Shown here in pieces: positions 41,601 through 49,454 of a DNA stretch of 64,000 bases. A program made the position numbers and the translations under genes. A model generated the notes under the pieces. The model did not search any database, had not been told where the DNA came from, and saw only the letters and a list, made by a program, of their open reading frames with translations. The stretch's first letter is position 1; each line of letters starts with the position of its first letter. Source of the DNA: Nonomuraea typhae (GTDB taxonomy: Bacteria; Actinomycetota; Actinomycetes; Streptosporangiales; Streptosporangiaceae); assembly GCF_009760925.1 (NCBI RefSeq), contig NZ_VRLV01000018.1, positions 124,001 to 188,000 on the forward strand. Reading direction: 5' to 3'.

Positions 41601-42756
41601 CGGCCATGCGCGCGGTCAGGTTCGCCGGCGCGCCCGGCAGTTTCGCCGGGTCGGGTACGGCCGGCGGCCAGCCGACCTCCTCGAAGCGGGGCCGGTAGAT
41701 GCGCGCGTCCTTGTACAGGTCCTCGGGGTTCCAGGCGTTGACGTCGTAGGTGATGAGCAGTTTGCCGGGGTCGGACAGCTCGGGGTGGTGGCGGCCGACG
41801 TAGATGAACTGCGTCCAGTTGCTCATCTCCGGCTCCGGCGCCTCGAACAGGTAGACCGGCCCGGTGAACGGCCCGGTCGGCGCGCCGGCGACGTAGGACA
41901 CGATCCAGCCGCTGAACAGGTCGCTGTTCTCCTGCGTGACCATCACGTACTGGTTGCCGACCTTGCTGACCGACATGCCCTCGCCGACGCCGCTGAGCAT
42001 GCGGGCCGAGTCGCCTTCCGTGTCCGACCAGCCGCTGCCGGTCCAGAACTCCCATGGGCCGCCGAGGTCACCCGCCTTGGCCCTGGCCAGGTGGACGAAC
42101 TTGGCGCCGCCGGCGAACTCGCTGCCGTAGATGTAACTGTAGGCGCCGTCCTCCAGCAGGGCCGAGCCCCAGGTCATGGAGTCGGCGACGGGCAGCGGCC
42201 GTACCGAGGTCAGTCGCAGGTCGGGCAGGCTGAACGTGGCCAGTGCGGTGCCCTGGCGCTTGAATCCGAGCGGCGTGCCGTCGCCGGTGCCGAGGTAGCG
42301 GCCGTAGATGACCTTGAGGGTGTTGCCCTCGACGGTGCCGTCGCCCACCCAGTAGAAGTCGTCGGGCGACTGGTCGGTGTCCACCAGCGACGTCGGCGCG
42401 GCGGCGGTGCCTCCGTGCAGCGTCGGGCCGAGGACCGAGCCGTTCTGGACGACCATCGAGTTGCGCAGGAACGGGGCGTTTTTGGGGCGGGAGTAGTCGG
42501 GGTTGACGGCGCCGAGGAAGGAGTCGGAGAAGATCCATGCGATGCGGCCGTCGGGGAGTGGGATGGAGACGGTGGCGTCACCGCCGGTCCAGTGGCCGCC
42601 GGCGTTGCCGTACCTGCCCCACATGTCGGCGAGGTCGAGGGGCGGCGTCTGAACGGTGGCGGTGGCGGCCGTGGGAGGCGCCTGGAGCAGCCCCATCGTG
42701 ACGATCACGGACAGGGCTGCGGTGAGTAACCGGGATAACAGGGAGCCGTTGATCAC
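38656..42756 (-). CDS. Secreted multidomain protein: DUF4185 + nine FN3 repeats + phospholipase A2
   Basis: 1366 residues. An export signal (about 1-32, ending PTAATA) is followed by a DUF4185-like beta-propeller region (about 40-365; GHWTGGDATVSIPLPDGRIA, WIFSDSFLG). Nine fibronectin type III repeats (about 375-1235) share blocks such as SVKLTW and YEFKVTA, with a short linker after the sixth. The last ~129 residues match Streptomyces-type secreted phospholipase A2: catalytic H1306-D1307 in CERHDFGYRNYK, D1328 in VRIDRMFY, and cysteine pairs C1280/C1303 and C1339/C1350. The GTG start has no SD but follows TAACAT by six bases, so it may be leaderless. Expected to act outside the cell, hydrolysing phospholipids in a Ca2+-dependent way. 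Confidence 0.88.
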   Translation of the reverse strand: MINGSLLSRLLTAALSVIVTMGLLQAPPTAATATVQTPPLDLADMWGRYGNAGGHWTGGDATVSIPLPDGRIAWIFSDSFLGAVNPDYSRPKNAPFLRNSMVVQNGSVLGPTLHGGTAAAPTSLVDTDQSPDDFYWVGDGTVEGNTLKVIYGRYLGTGDGTPLGFKRQGTALATFSLPDLRLTSVRPLPVADSMTWGSALLEDGAYSYIYGSEFAGGAKFVHLARAKAGDLGGPWEFWTGSGWSDTEGDSARMLSGVGEGMSVSKVGNQYVMVTQENSDLFSGWIVSYVAGAPTGPFTGPVYLFEAPEPEMSNWTQFIYVGRHHPELSDPGKLLITYDVNAWNPEDLYKDARIYRPRFEEVGWPPAVPDPAKLPGAPANLTARMAGDGVAHLAWTAPPGANLNYWVYKKDLTAGQTHFTRTGHPTAEPRYADPFLKEGHAYAFQVRAVTTAGDEGPPSNTVSTETRKTVPPAPAGLVATAGVAGDVKLTWDASDPGVTYRLYQRDVSAGETLFTESVTDDPYVQTATVKDLVATHVYEFKVTAVNDIGESPPSNLARVTAVFTPPGAPGNLAASAQADGSVKLTWAAVAGAERYWVRLRDVTSGATEFTKIDLPVHGTTTTLTQLLSGNTYEFKVTAGNGGGEGPASNVAKATAKVALPDAPTGLRATAQADGSVKLTWTAAARAKTYWIHRRDVTFGHTQFSRYHLPAAGTDAVIADLFHGNTYEFKVTGVGDGGEGPASAVVSAVSRVTPPQAPTGLRAEPGDGKVRLSWTAPVGASMYWVYQRDVTAGESAFTRLAYPAGQSSADLGGLVNGHAYEYKVTGVNDAGEGPASGVVSAVPKPPAPPKVTGVSAQPQQDGTVKLAWTAVSGAFYWLSYRDVTAGQTSYTRLEYPATTNTAAIGPFTGGHAYDFLVTATNPGGDGPPSDPVRVTVLGGATQGKVSLPRPAAASSVKAAADLPRPPTNLRVTERTRDFVALEWDPSPDYSSVFYWVQFRSVGRSEWYNLTYPTLNTTYTVGKPLWPGFQYEFRVVAENRTGASSPTNTVRSALGGSPPPRPTGLDVVSTANGVNLAWTQTADEDFYWVEFRPSLTGTWYRLPWPATWNEAHIVAPLWRGYYYDFRVIAVNRDGDSPPSAFVSAAPDYPKPQPPEIFHHENEPGSAWIRWGSSTPDVMYWMYFRKSGNGSWTRARYPIGGTEIRLKYLPPGKYDVRFTAVNLRGESAPGPMATVHLKPSKAHMLALLTEVTTAGWARWKALKDGYEYDYYTYGYDWDLESDQCSHSPSQPVVGLVPFERVDWRRQCERHDFGYRNYKVMRAFDYRQKVRIDRMFYRDMIAACDAQVSHHKVKCIALAHVYYAAVKRFGT

Positions 42757-42863
42757 GTCAGGATGTTAAGTCACCATATGACTCTCTGACTAGATGTCTG
42801 ACAGGACGTGGGCCATGCCGCGGCCGGCCAGGCGGCCGGGCGGATCCGCGAGCTGCTCGAGGG

Positions 42864-44171
42864 TCAGGCGAGGTAGAGCTTCATGCCGGTGAAGTCGACG
42901 GTGACGGTGTGGGGCTTCCAGAAGCAGTGTGAAAACCAGCCCATCGTGTCGAACCCGGTCCCATACGGCAGGGGCACGTTCACCGGCTGGTTCGGGTTCG
43001 TGTAGCAGTAGACCTCCTTGGCGGCGGCCTTGCCGAGGCGGATCTCCTTCGGGTAGCAGGGGTAGGCGACGGCCGGGTGGCTTTGGGCGAACGTCCCGAC
43101 CGGGCGGTCGTGGTCGATGCGGACCCCTAGCTGCTCGGCCGTCGCCCCGCGCATGCCCGCGGCGATCTCGCTGCCTCCGCCGAAGTTCACGCCCACCACC
43201 CCGGTGCGGGAGCCGGCGGCGCCGGTGAAGCCGCCCGTGGTGTGCAGGTACTGCTCACGGGCCAGCCACAGCGGCAGGGGTTCGGCGCCCGCCCGGCTGG
43301 CGGCGGCGCGTGCCCGCCTGGCCGTTTCCGGCGTGCGGCGGCGCAGGATCAGCTGCCGGCCCGCGTAGTCGAAGGTGGTCAGCAGGTGGTAGAAGACCCA
43401 CGTGCCGATCAGGCCGTCGCTGTCGGAGTCGACGTCTTCGCCCGACTCCGTCGCCGACCAGCCCACGGGGACGTTGCGCAGGTCGATGCCGCCCAGCGTG
43501 AAGGAGTCCAGCACTCCGTAGTGCGCCCACATGGCGCCGCCCTCGAAGTCGATCTTCTGGCTGGCGAGGGGGTTCAGCCCGGCTTCCTTGGCCACCGACG
43601 CGCGGATGCTCAGATTCGGGGCGCCGGTGTAGAACGTGAAGCGCTTGGCCGGTCCGCCGTTGACCGACGCCTCGACCAGCGGCATCGGGTCCGTCTGCGT
43701 CCACGGCACCCGCGCGGTCTCGCCGTGGACCTGATACGCCTGGCCGCGGACCGCCGCGAACCACTGGGCGTAGCCGTCCTCGCCGGCCGCCTTCCAGTGG
43801 GGTGCGGACAGGCCGAGTTTGTCCTGCCGGATGTAGCAGTCGGCCAGGAGGTAGTTGGCGTCCTTGTCGCCGGGCGCCAGGGCGAGGGCCATCTTGAGGT
43901 ATTTCTCGGCGTCGGGAAACCGGTTGCCCAACAGCGCCACATAGCCGCGCGAGCGGGCCGCGTGCAGGTTCTCGGGGTCTTTCTGGAGGATCTCCTCGTA
44001 CGCGCGGCCGGCCCGCTCGAACTTCCCGGCCTTGAACAGCGCGTCCGCGTCGTCGCCGGCGGCCAGCGCGGTGGCCGCGCCGCCCAGCAGCGGCGCGGCC
44101 ACGGCCGTACCGGCCAGCACGGCGGCGCCCCGCAGCAGCGAACGCCGGTCCCAATCTCCGCCGTCAAGCAA
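42864..44171 (-). CDS. Tat-exported TPR protein with retropepsin-like domain lacking the catalytic Asp
   Basis: 435 residues from a TTG start chosen because GAGGAG lies six bases upstream; no ATG/GTG is suitably placed. The N terminus has a twin-arginine signal (DRRSLLRGAAVLAGTAVAAP). Residues ~40-135 hold two to three TPR-like units (ADALFKAGKFERAGRAYEEI). The remainder has the layout of a single-domain aspartyl protease (VEASVNGGPAKRF, ASVAKEAGL, DGLIGTWVFYHLLTTFDYAG), but the DTG catalytic triplet is YTG (FTFYTGAPNLS). It is probably a binding protein rather than a protease. No operon partner. Function unknown. Confidence 0.78.
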   Translation of the reverse strand: MLDGGDWDRRSLLRGAAVLAGTAVAAPLLGGAATALAAGDDADALFKAGKFERAGRAYEEILQKDPENLHAARSRGYVALLGNRFPDAEKYLKMALALAPGDKDANYLLADCYIRQDKLGLSAPHWKAAGEDGYAQWFAAVRGQAYQVHGETARVPWTQTDPMPLVEASVNGGPAKRFTFYTGAPNLSIRASVAKEAGLNPLASQKIDFEGGAMWAHYGVLDSFTLGGIDLRNVPVGWSATESGEDVDSDSDGLIGTWVFYHLLTTFDYAGRQLILRRRTPETARRARAAASRAGAEPLPLWLAREQYLHTTGGFTGAAGSRTGVVGVNFGGGSEIAAGMRGATAEQLGVRIDHDRPVGTFAQSHPAVAYPCYPKEIRLGKAAAKEVYCYTNPNQPVNVPLPYGTGFDTMGWFSHCFWKPHTVTVDFTGMKLYLA

Positions 44172-44255
44172 GACCTTCTCCTCTTCGTGGTCACCTTCGC
44201 CGATGTGATGGGTCCACTGAAGACGGAAGACCGTTGCCGTGACGTATGCGTTTTT

Positions 44256-44274
44256 CGATACGCCCGCGATACGC
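44256..44274. repeat. Direct repeats CGATACGC upstream of the TPR gene
   Basis: CGATACGC at 44256-44263 and again at 44267-44274, 11 bp apart (one helical turn), 85-100 bp upstream of the TTG start on the minus strand. A tandem site for a regulator is plausible; none can be named. Confidence 0.35.
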
Positions 44275-44362
44275 GCGTCCCGGCAGCGGGGTTGCCCTGC
44301 TGAAAAGCCGAAAGAGGGGCTTGGTGTCCAACGGGCGCCGCCCATCATCGAAGGGTGCGCCC

Positions 44363-44400
44363 CGTGACATGGACCCCGTGAACCCCGGGCCCATGTCACG
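44363..44400. terminator. Hairpin 3' of the MarR gene
   Basis: CGTGACATGG (44363-44372) and CCATGTCACG (44391-44400) form a perfect 10-bp stem with an 18-nt GC-rich loop, three bases beyond the MarR stop codon. No T-run follows, so it may terminate transcription as the I-shaped type or be a protein site. Confidence 0.5.
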
Positions 44401-44403
44401 CCG

Positions 44404-44910
44404 TCAAGCCCTGCGGGGTGCGACGTCGCCGTAGGACTCCAGCAGGGTGCTCAGGGCGGCGATCACCTGCCGGCATTCCGCGGGGCCCAGGGCCTGGAGC
44501 AGGCGGGCCTCGTTGGCGATGTGCAGGGGCAGGACGCGGTCGATGACCTCCAGGCCGTGATCGGTGAGGCGGATCTTGACCGAACGGCGGTCGTTGTCGT
44601 CGCGGGTGCGGGTGACCAGGCCCTTGTCGTGCATCCGGTCCACCCGCAGGGTGATCGCCCCGGTGGTGACCAGGGAGGTCTTGAGGAAGGTGCCCGCGGT
44701 CAGCTCGTACGGCGCGCCGGATCGCCGCAACGTGGACAGCACGTCGAACTCGCCGGGTTCCAGGCCGTGCCCGGCCAGGAAGTCTTTGATCTCCTTGTCC
44801 CACATGCGGGAGATGCGCATGATCCGGCCGACGACCCCGACCGGCCAGAAGTCGATGTCAGGGCGTTCGTGCTGCCACTGCTCCACCACCGCGGACACGG
44901 CGTCGGCCAC
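44404..44910 (-). CDS. MarR-family transcriptional regulator
   Basis: A 168-residue winged-helix protein. GHGLEPGEFDVLSTLRRSG leads into the HTH, the recognition helix is in LVTTGAITLRVDRMHDKG and the wing has DDNDRRSVKIRLT. The GTG start is preceded by GGAGG. It is downstream of, and on the same strand as, the sugar-transporter operon, but separated by 94 bp containing its own likely operators, so it may be regulated separately. Confidence 0.9.
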   Translation of the reverse strand: MADAVSAVVEQWQHERPDIDFWPVGVVGRIMRISRMWDKEIKDFLAGHGLEPGEFDVLSTLRRSGAPYELTAGTFLKTSLVTTGAITLRVDRMHDKGLVTRTRDDNDRRSVKIRLTDHGLEVIDRVLPLHIANEARLLQALGPAECRQVIAALSTLLESYGDVAPRRA

Positions 44911-44931
44911 AGGATCCTCCTACGATTCACG

Positions 44932-44984
44932 TGAGCGCTCATTTGGTTGCCACTCGTGCAAGTGCTGATTATCTTAGCGCTCAT
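44932..44984. promoter_or_regulatory. Paired AGCGCTCAT elements, MarR operator candidate
   Basis: TGAGCGCTCA at 44932-44941 is a perfect 10-bp palindrome. Its core AGCGCTCAT (44934-44942) recurs at 44976-44984, 42 bp away, or four helical turns. Both lie in the 94-bp gap between the permease stop and the MarR start. Confidence 0.5.
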
Positions 44985-45004
44985 CTTATCGGAGGTGGCT
45001 CGGG

Positions 45005-45958
45005 TCACCCGATCCGCTGGGCCTTGCTGAGCAGGCGCTGGGCAACCACGACCAGCGCCAGGAAGGCTCCGCTGACCACCTGCTGGAGCGAGGAGGTGAG
45101 GTTGCCGACCTGGTTGATGAGGCTCTGGATCACGCCGAGGAGCAGCACTCCGGCCACGGTGCCGGTCACGCCGCCCGCTCCGCCGGTCAGGAGCGTGCCG
45201 CCGATGACCACCGCGGCGATGACGTCGAGCTCCATGCCGATGCCGAGGATGGTCACGCCGGAGGACAGGCGGGCCGCGTTGAGCGCGCCCGCCAGACCTG
45301 CCAGCAGGCCGGACATCAGGTAGACGTAGACCTTGGTGCGGACGACGGGCACGCCCATGAGGGCGGCCGCCTGCTCGTTGCCGCCGATGGCGTAGACGTT
45401 CTGCCCGAAACCGGTCCGCTGGAGCAGGACCATCGCCGCGAGCGCGAGGATGACCGTCAGATATACCGGATAAGTCAGCCCAAAGATCTCACCCTGCCCA
45501 AGAGCGGCGAAGGCAGGATTTTTCACGAGATAGGTGGTGGCGCCCTCGTGGGAGATCGCCAGCATCAGGCCCCGCACCCCCAGCAGGCCGGCCAGCGTGA
45601 CGATGAAGGGAGCCAGGCCCGTCCTGGCGATGATCAGGCCCTGCACCAGCCCGGCCAGGCCGCAGACCGCCAGGGGCAGCAGCAGCGCCACGGCGAAGCC
45701 GTACCGAGAGCCGAAGGCCGCCAGCACCCCGCCGAGCACGAACAACGAGCCGACCGACAGGTCGATGCCCCCGCTGACGATGACGAAGGTCATGCCGATC
45801 GCGACGACGGCCAGAAAGGAGGACGAGACCACGATGCTGGCGGCGTTGTCCGCGGTCGCGAAGGAGTCGAAGCCCAGCGTGCCCACGACGACCAGCACCC
45901 CGAGCACCATCATCGCGCCGTGATGCTGGAGCAGGCGGCCGAGCTGTTCGCGGTTCAT
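45005..45958 (-). CDS. Sugar ABC transporter permease (YjfF/RbsC type)
   Basis: A 317-residue permease of the ribose/galactofuranose family with 8-10 hydrophobic segments. VIVSGGIDLSVGSL is the family signature, and the EAA-like region contains ALMGVPVVRTKVYVYLMSG. The ATG at 45958 overlaps the preceding permease by 4 bp. It is the second of two different permeases in the operon, as in the E. coli YtfT/YjfF pair. Confidence 0.92.
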   Translation of the reverse strand: MNREQLGRLLQHHGAMMVLGVLVVVGTLGFDSFATADNAASIVVSSSFLAVVAIGMTFVIVSGGIDLSVGSLFVLGGVLAAFGSRYGFAVALLLPLAVCGLAGLVQGLIIARTGLAPFIVTLAGLLGVRGLMLAISHEGATTYLVKNPAFAALGQGEIFGLTYPVYLTVILALAAMVLLQRTGFGQNVYAIGGNEQAAALMGVPVVRTKVYVYLMSGLLAGLAGALNAARLSSGVTILGIGMELDVIAAVVIGGTLLTGGAGGVTGTVAGVLLLGVIQSLINQVGNLTSSLQQVVSGAFLALVVVAQRLLSKAQRIG

Positions 45959-46872
45959 CGTTTGCCACGCTCCCTCGTCACGTAGACGGCGGCGAGGATG
46001 ATGACCGCCTGGACCATCTGCGTCCACGACTGGGGCAGGTTGTGCTTGATCAGCGTGGCCGACAGCAACTGCATGAGCAGGGCTCCCATCACGGTGCTGG
46101 CGACCCTGATCCGCCCGCCCGACAGCGGGGTGCCGCCGACCACGACCGCGGTGATCGCCGACAGTTCGATGAACATCCCCAGCGAGGTGGGGTCGCTGGC
46201 CTGCAGCCGGGCCGTGGCCAGCACCCCGGCCAGCGCCGCCAGCACGCCGGAGATCACGTAGACGAGCACGAGGACGCGTTTGACCGGCAGCCCGGACAGC
46301 TCCGAGGCGGCCCGGTTGCCGCCGATCGCCACCACCTGCCGGCCGAACGTGGTCCTGCGCACCAGGAAGGCGACCAGGAGCGTCAGCACGGCCGCGATGA
46401 TGACGACGAGCGGGACGCCGAACAGCGCGTCGCTGCCGAGGGCGATGAGGTCGGGGTTGCGGAACTCCACCAGTTGCGGCACCAGCACGTTGGCCAGCCC
46501 GCGCACCCCGACGAGCAGGGCCAGCGTGGCCACGATCGGCTGAATGCCCACATAGGCGACCAGCGCTCCCCCGGCCACTCCTGCCACGGCCCCGCCGATC
46601 AGGGCGACGACGATCGCGACGGCCGCGCCGTACCCCAGGTAGAGGGCGGTGAGGGCGGCGGCGAGGGCCATGACCGAGCCGACGGACAGGTCGATGCCCT
46701 GCGTGCCGATCACCAGGGCCATGCCCAGCGAGACGATCACGATGGGGGCGACCTGGACGAGCTGGGTGCGGAAGTTGGCCACGTCCAGGAAGTGCGGGGT
46801 GAACAGCACGTTGAACACCAGCAGCGTGAACACGGCCGCGTAGACGCCGTAGTCGCGGATCCACTTACTCAT
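45955..46872 (-). CDS. Sugar ABC transporter permease (YtfT/RbsC type)
   Basis: A 305-residue permease with the signature VIGTQGIDLSVGSVMALAAA and the cytoplasmic loop ASELSGLPVKRVLVLVYVISG. It overlaps the ATPase gene by 8 bp and the second permease by 4 bp. With the next gene it should form a heterodimeric channel. Confidence 0.92.
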   Translation of the reverse strand: MSKWIRDYGVYAAVFTLLVFNVLFTPHFLDVANFRTQLVQVAPIVIVSLGMALVIGTQGIDLSVGSVMALAAALTALYLGYGAAVAIVVALIGGAVAGVAGGALVAYVGIQPIVATLALLVGVRGLANVLVPQLVEFRNPDLIALGSDALFGVPLVVIIAAVLTLLVAFLVRRTTFGRQVVAIGGNRAASELSGLPVKRVLVLVYVISGVLAALAGVLATARLQASDPTSLGMFIELSAITAVVVGGTPLSGGRIRVASTVMGALLMQLLSATLIKHNLPQSWTQMVQAVIILAAVYVTRERGKR

Positions 46873-48391
46873 CGGCGTGCTCCGCGATGGCCGCCATGAT
46901 CTTCTCCTCGGTCACGTCGTCGCCGGACAGCTCGCCGACGACCGTTCCGTCGCGCAGGACGAGGATCCGGTCGGCGCCCTCGACCAGTTCCTCGAGGTCG
47001 GACGAGATGAGCAGCACGCCCAGGCCCTCCTCGGCGAGCTCGTCGATGAGGGCCTGCACCTCCGCCTTGGCCCCGACGTCGATGCCGCGCGTGGGCTCGT
47101 CGAGGAGCAGGACCTTGGGGCGTACGGCCAGCCACCGCGCCAGCAGCACCTTCTGCTGATTGCCCCCGGACAGCTCCGACACCGCCTGGTACGGCGAGGC
47201 CGCCTTGATCCGCAGCCGTTTCATGAAGACCTCCACCACCCGGTCGATCCTGGCCTCGGAGACCACTCCGCCCCTGGCCAGCGCCGGCAGCGCGGCCAGG
47301 GCGATGTTGTCGCGCACCGACAGCCCGGGGATGATGCCCTCGGCCTTGCGGTCCTCGGGCAGCATGCTGACGCCCGCGCGGATCGCCGCCGTGGTCCTGC
47401 CGCCGGGCAGCGGCTGCCCCGCCACGAGCACCTGCCCGCCGTCGAGGGGCAGCGCGCCGACGATGGCCTTCGCCGTCTCGGTACGGCCGGCGCCCAGCAG
47501 CCCGCCGAGCCCGACCACTTCGCCGGGCCGGACGGAGACGGTCACGCCGGACAGCACGTGGCGCCGGGTGAGGTCGCGGGCCTCGACCACGGGCGCCCCG
47601 TCCACGCGGTCGTGGTCGCGGTTGAACCGGGTCAGCCCGCCCTTCTTCACCTCGGCCAGGTCGCGGCCGAGCATGAGCGAGATGAGTTTGAGCCGGTCGA
47701 GGCCGGCCAGGGGCCCGGTGTGCGCCACCTTGCCGTCGCGCAGCACGGTCACGGTGTCGCACACCTGGTACAGCTCGTCGAGCCGGTGGCTGACGTAGAT
47801 CACCGCGATGCCGGCTTCGCGCAGCCGCCTGATCACGCCGAACAGCGTCTCGACCTCGCGCGGCTCCAGGGACGAGGTCGGCTCGTCCATGATGACGACC
47901 TTGGCGTCCACGGAGACGGCCCTGGCCAGGGCCACCATCTGCTGGGCGCCGATGCCGAGGCTGCGCAGGGGCCGCCTGACGTCGGTGTCGAGGCCGTAGT
48001 CGCGCAGGATGGCGCGGGCCTGGCCGTACAGGCTGGTGGTGTCGATCACCCCGAGGCGGCCGCGCGGCTCGCGGCCGAGCAGGAGGTTGCGCGCGACGCT
48101 CATCATCGGGACGAGGTTGACCTCCTGGTAGATGGTGGAGATTCCGGCCCGCTGCGCCTCCAGCGGGCTGGCGAAGGCGACGACAGCTCCGTCATAGGTC
48201 AGTTCGCCGTCGTCGGGGCGGTAGACGCCGGTGAAGACCTTGATGAGGGTGGACTTGCCGGCGCCGTTCTCGCCCACGAGGGCGTGCACCTCGCCCGCGC
48301 CGAGGGCGAGGTGCACGTCGTCGAGGGCGGTCACGCCCGGGAAGCGCTTGGTGATCCCCCGAGCTTCGAGCACTGCTTCAGTACGCTTCAC
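46865..48391 (-). CDS. Sugar ABC transporter ATPase (YtfR/MglA type, two NBDs)
   Basis: A 508-residue tandem ATPase. NBD1 has GENGAGKST, an atypical signature LGIGAQQMVALARA and VVIMDEPTSSLE; NBD2 has the degenerate P-loop GLLGAGRTE normal for this family, the signature LSGGNQQKVLLARW and LLLDEPTRGID. It energises sugar import. Overlaps the binding-protein gene by 14 bp. Confidence 0.94.
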   Translation of the reverse strand: MKRTEAVLEARGITKRFPGVTALDDVHLALGAGEVHALVGENGAGKSTLIKVFTGVYRPDDGELTYDGAVVAFASPLEAQRAGISTIYQEVNLVPMMSVARNLLLGREPRGRLGVIDTTSLYGQARAILRDYGLDTDVRRPLRSLGIGAQQMVALARAVSVDAKVVIMDEPTSSLEPREVETLFGVIRRLREAGIAVIYVSHRLDELYQVCDTVTVLRDGKVAHTGPLAGLDRLKLISLMLGRDLAEVKKGGLTRFNRDHDRVDGAPVVEARDLTRRHVLSGVTVSVRPGEVVGLGGLLGAGRTETAKAIVGALPLDGGQVLVAGQPLPGGRTTAAIRAGVSMLPEDRKAEGIIPGLSVRDNIALAALPALARGGVVSEARIDRVVEVFMKRLRIKAASPYQAVSELSGGNQQKVLLARWLAVRPKVLLLDEPTRGIDVGAKAEVQALIDELAEEGLGVLLISSDLEELVEGADRILVLRDGTVVGELSGDDVTEEKIMAAIAEHADE

Positions 48392-49442
48392 CGAGCGAGT
48401 CCTTGGCGTTGGCCTGGTCGTATTCGCGGTCGGAGATGATCACTTTGTCGGCGATGCCCTCCCCGTCGAGGAACTTCCGCGCCGTCTCGAAGGCCAGGGG
48501 GCCGAAGCGCGGGTTGGACTCGATCACCGAGTGGAGCCAGCCGTCCACGATGGCCTGGACCGCGCTCCTGGTGCCGTCGATGGAGACGATCTTGATGTCG
48601 CCCGGCTGCTTGCCCGCGCCCTTCAACGCGGTCACGGCGCCGAGGGCCATCTCGTCGTTCTCTGCGTAGATGCCGTTGATGTCGGGGTTGGACTGGATGA
48701 GCTGCTCGGTGACCTGCTGGCCCTTCTCGCGGGCGAACTCGCCGGTCTGCTCGAAGCTGATCGTGAGAGCGGGCGCCTTCTCCTTGACGCGGTCCTTGAA
48801 GCCGTTGGTGCGCTCGGTGGTGACGTTGTTGCCCGGCGCGCCGAGCAGGATCGCCACCTTGCCCTTGCCGCCCAGCGCCTCGATCATCTTGTCCGCGGCC
48901 CGCTTGCCCTGCTCGTAGAAGTCGGAGCCGATGAAGGTCAGATAGTCGGTGCAGGACTTGGCGTTGATCTTGCGGTCGACCGTGATGATGGGAACCTTCT
49001 TGGCCGCCGCCTGCTGCAGGACCGGCTCCCAGCCGTCGGAGTTCAGCGGGGCGATCACCAGGAGCCTGGCGCCCTGCGCGATGAGCTGCTGGACGTCGGT
49101 GATCTGCTTGGAGAACTGCGACTGGGCGTTGGTGACCTTGAGGTTGGCGATGCCGAGCTTGGCCGCCTCGTCCTTGATCGACTTGGTCTCGGCGATGCGG
49201 AACGGGTTGGCCTCCTTCTCCGACTGGGAGAAGCCGACGGTGGCGCTCTCGAGCTCGAACCGCTCCCCGCCGAACTGGCTCAGGGTGCAGGTGGGGCCGG
49301 TCGTGCTGTCGGGGGTCTTGACGACCTGCCGGCCTGCCGTCCCGGTGGGGGCGGCGGCCGGCTGCGGCGCCTCGGCCCTGGCGCAGCCCGCCGCGGTGAG
49401 GAGAACGGCCAGCGCCAGGATCGTGGTGGTGCGGGGGGTCAT
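48378..49442 (-). CDS. Sugar ABC transporter binding lipoprotein (YtfQ-like)
   Basis: A 354-residue lipoprotein with signal and lipobox LTAAGC. The mature domain is a periplasmic-binding-protein type I fold closest in pattern to galactofuranose-binding YtfQ: ATVGFSQSEKEANPFRIAET, VIAPLNSDGWEPVLQQA, VDRKI, IYAENDEMALGAVTALK, VSIDGTRSAVQAI. Strong SD AGGAAGG. It lies 12 bp downstream of the glycosidase gene. Galactofuranose is a candidate ligand; other hexoses are possible. Confidence 0.9.
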   Translation of the reverse strand: MTPRTTTILALAVLLTAAGCARAEAPQPAAAPTGTAGRQVVKTPDSTTGPTCTLSQFGGERFELESATVGFSQSEKEANPFRIAETKSIKDEAAKLGIANLKVTNAQSQFSKQITDVQQLIAQGARLLVIAPLNSDGWEPVLQQAAAKKVPIITVDRKINAKSCTDYLTFIGSDFYEQGKRAADKMIEALGGKGKVAILLGAPGNNVTTERTNGFKDRVKEKAPALTISFEQTGEFAREKGQQVTEQLIQSNPDINGIYAENDEMALGAVTALKGAGKQPGDIKIVSIDGTRSAVQAIVDGWLHSVIESNPRFGPLAFETARKFLDGEGIADKVIISDREYDQANAKDSLGEAY

Positions 49443-49454
49443 GGTGGATCCTTC

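Noticed and set aside
42805..42875. Plus-strand fragment reading like the C terminus of another enzyme (GHAAAGQAAGRIRELLEG)
   Set aside because: Only about 20 codons, overlaps the TPR gene end, and similarity to glycosyltransferase tails is too weak to support.
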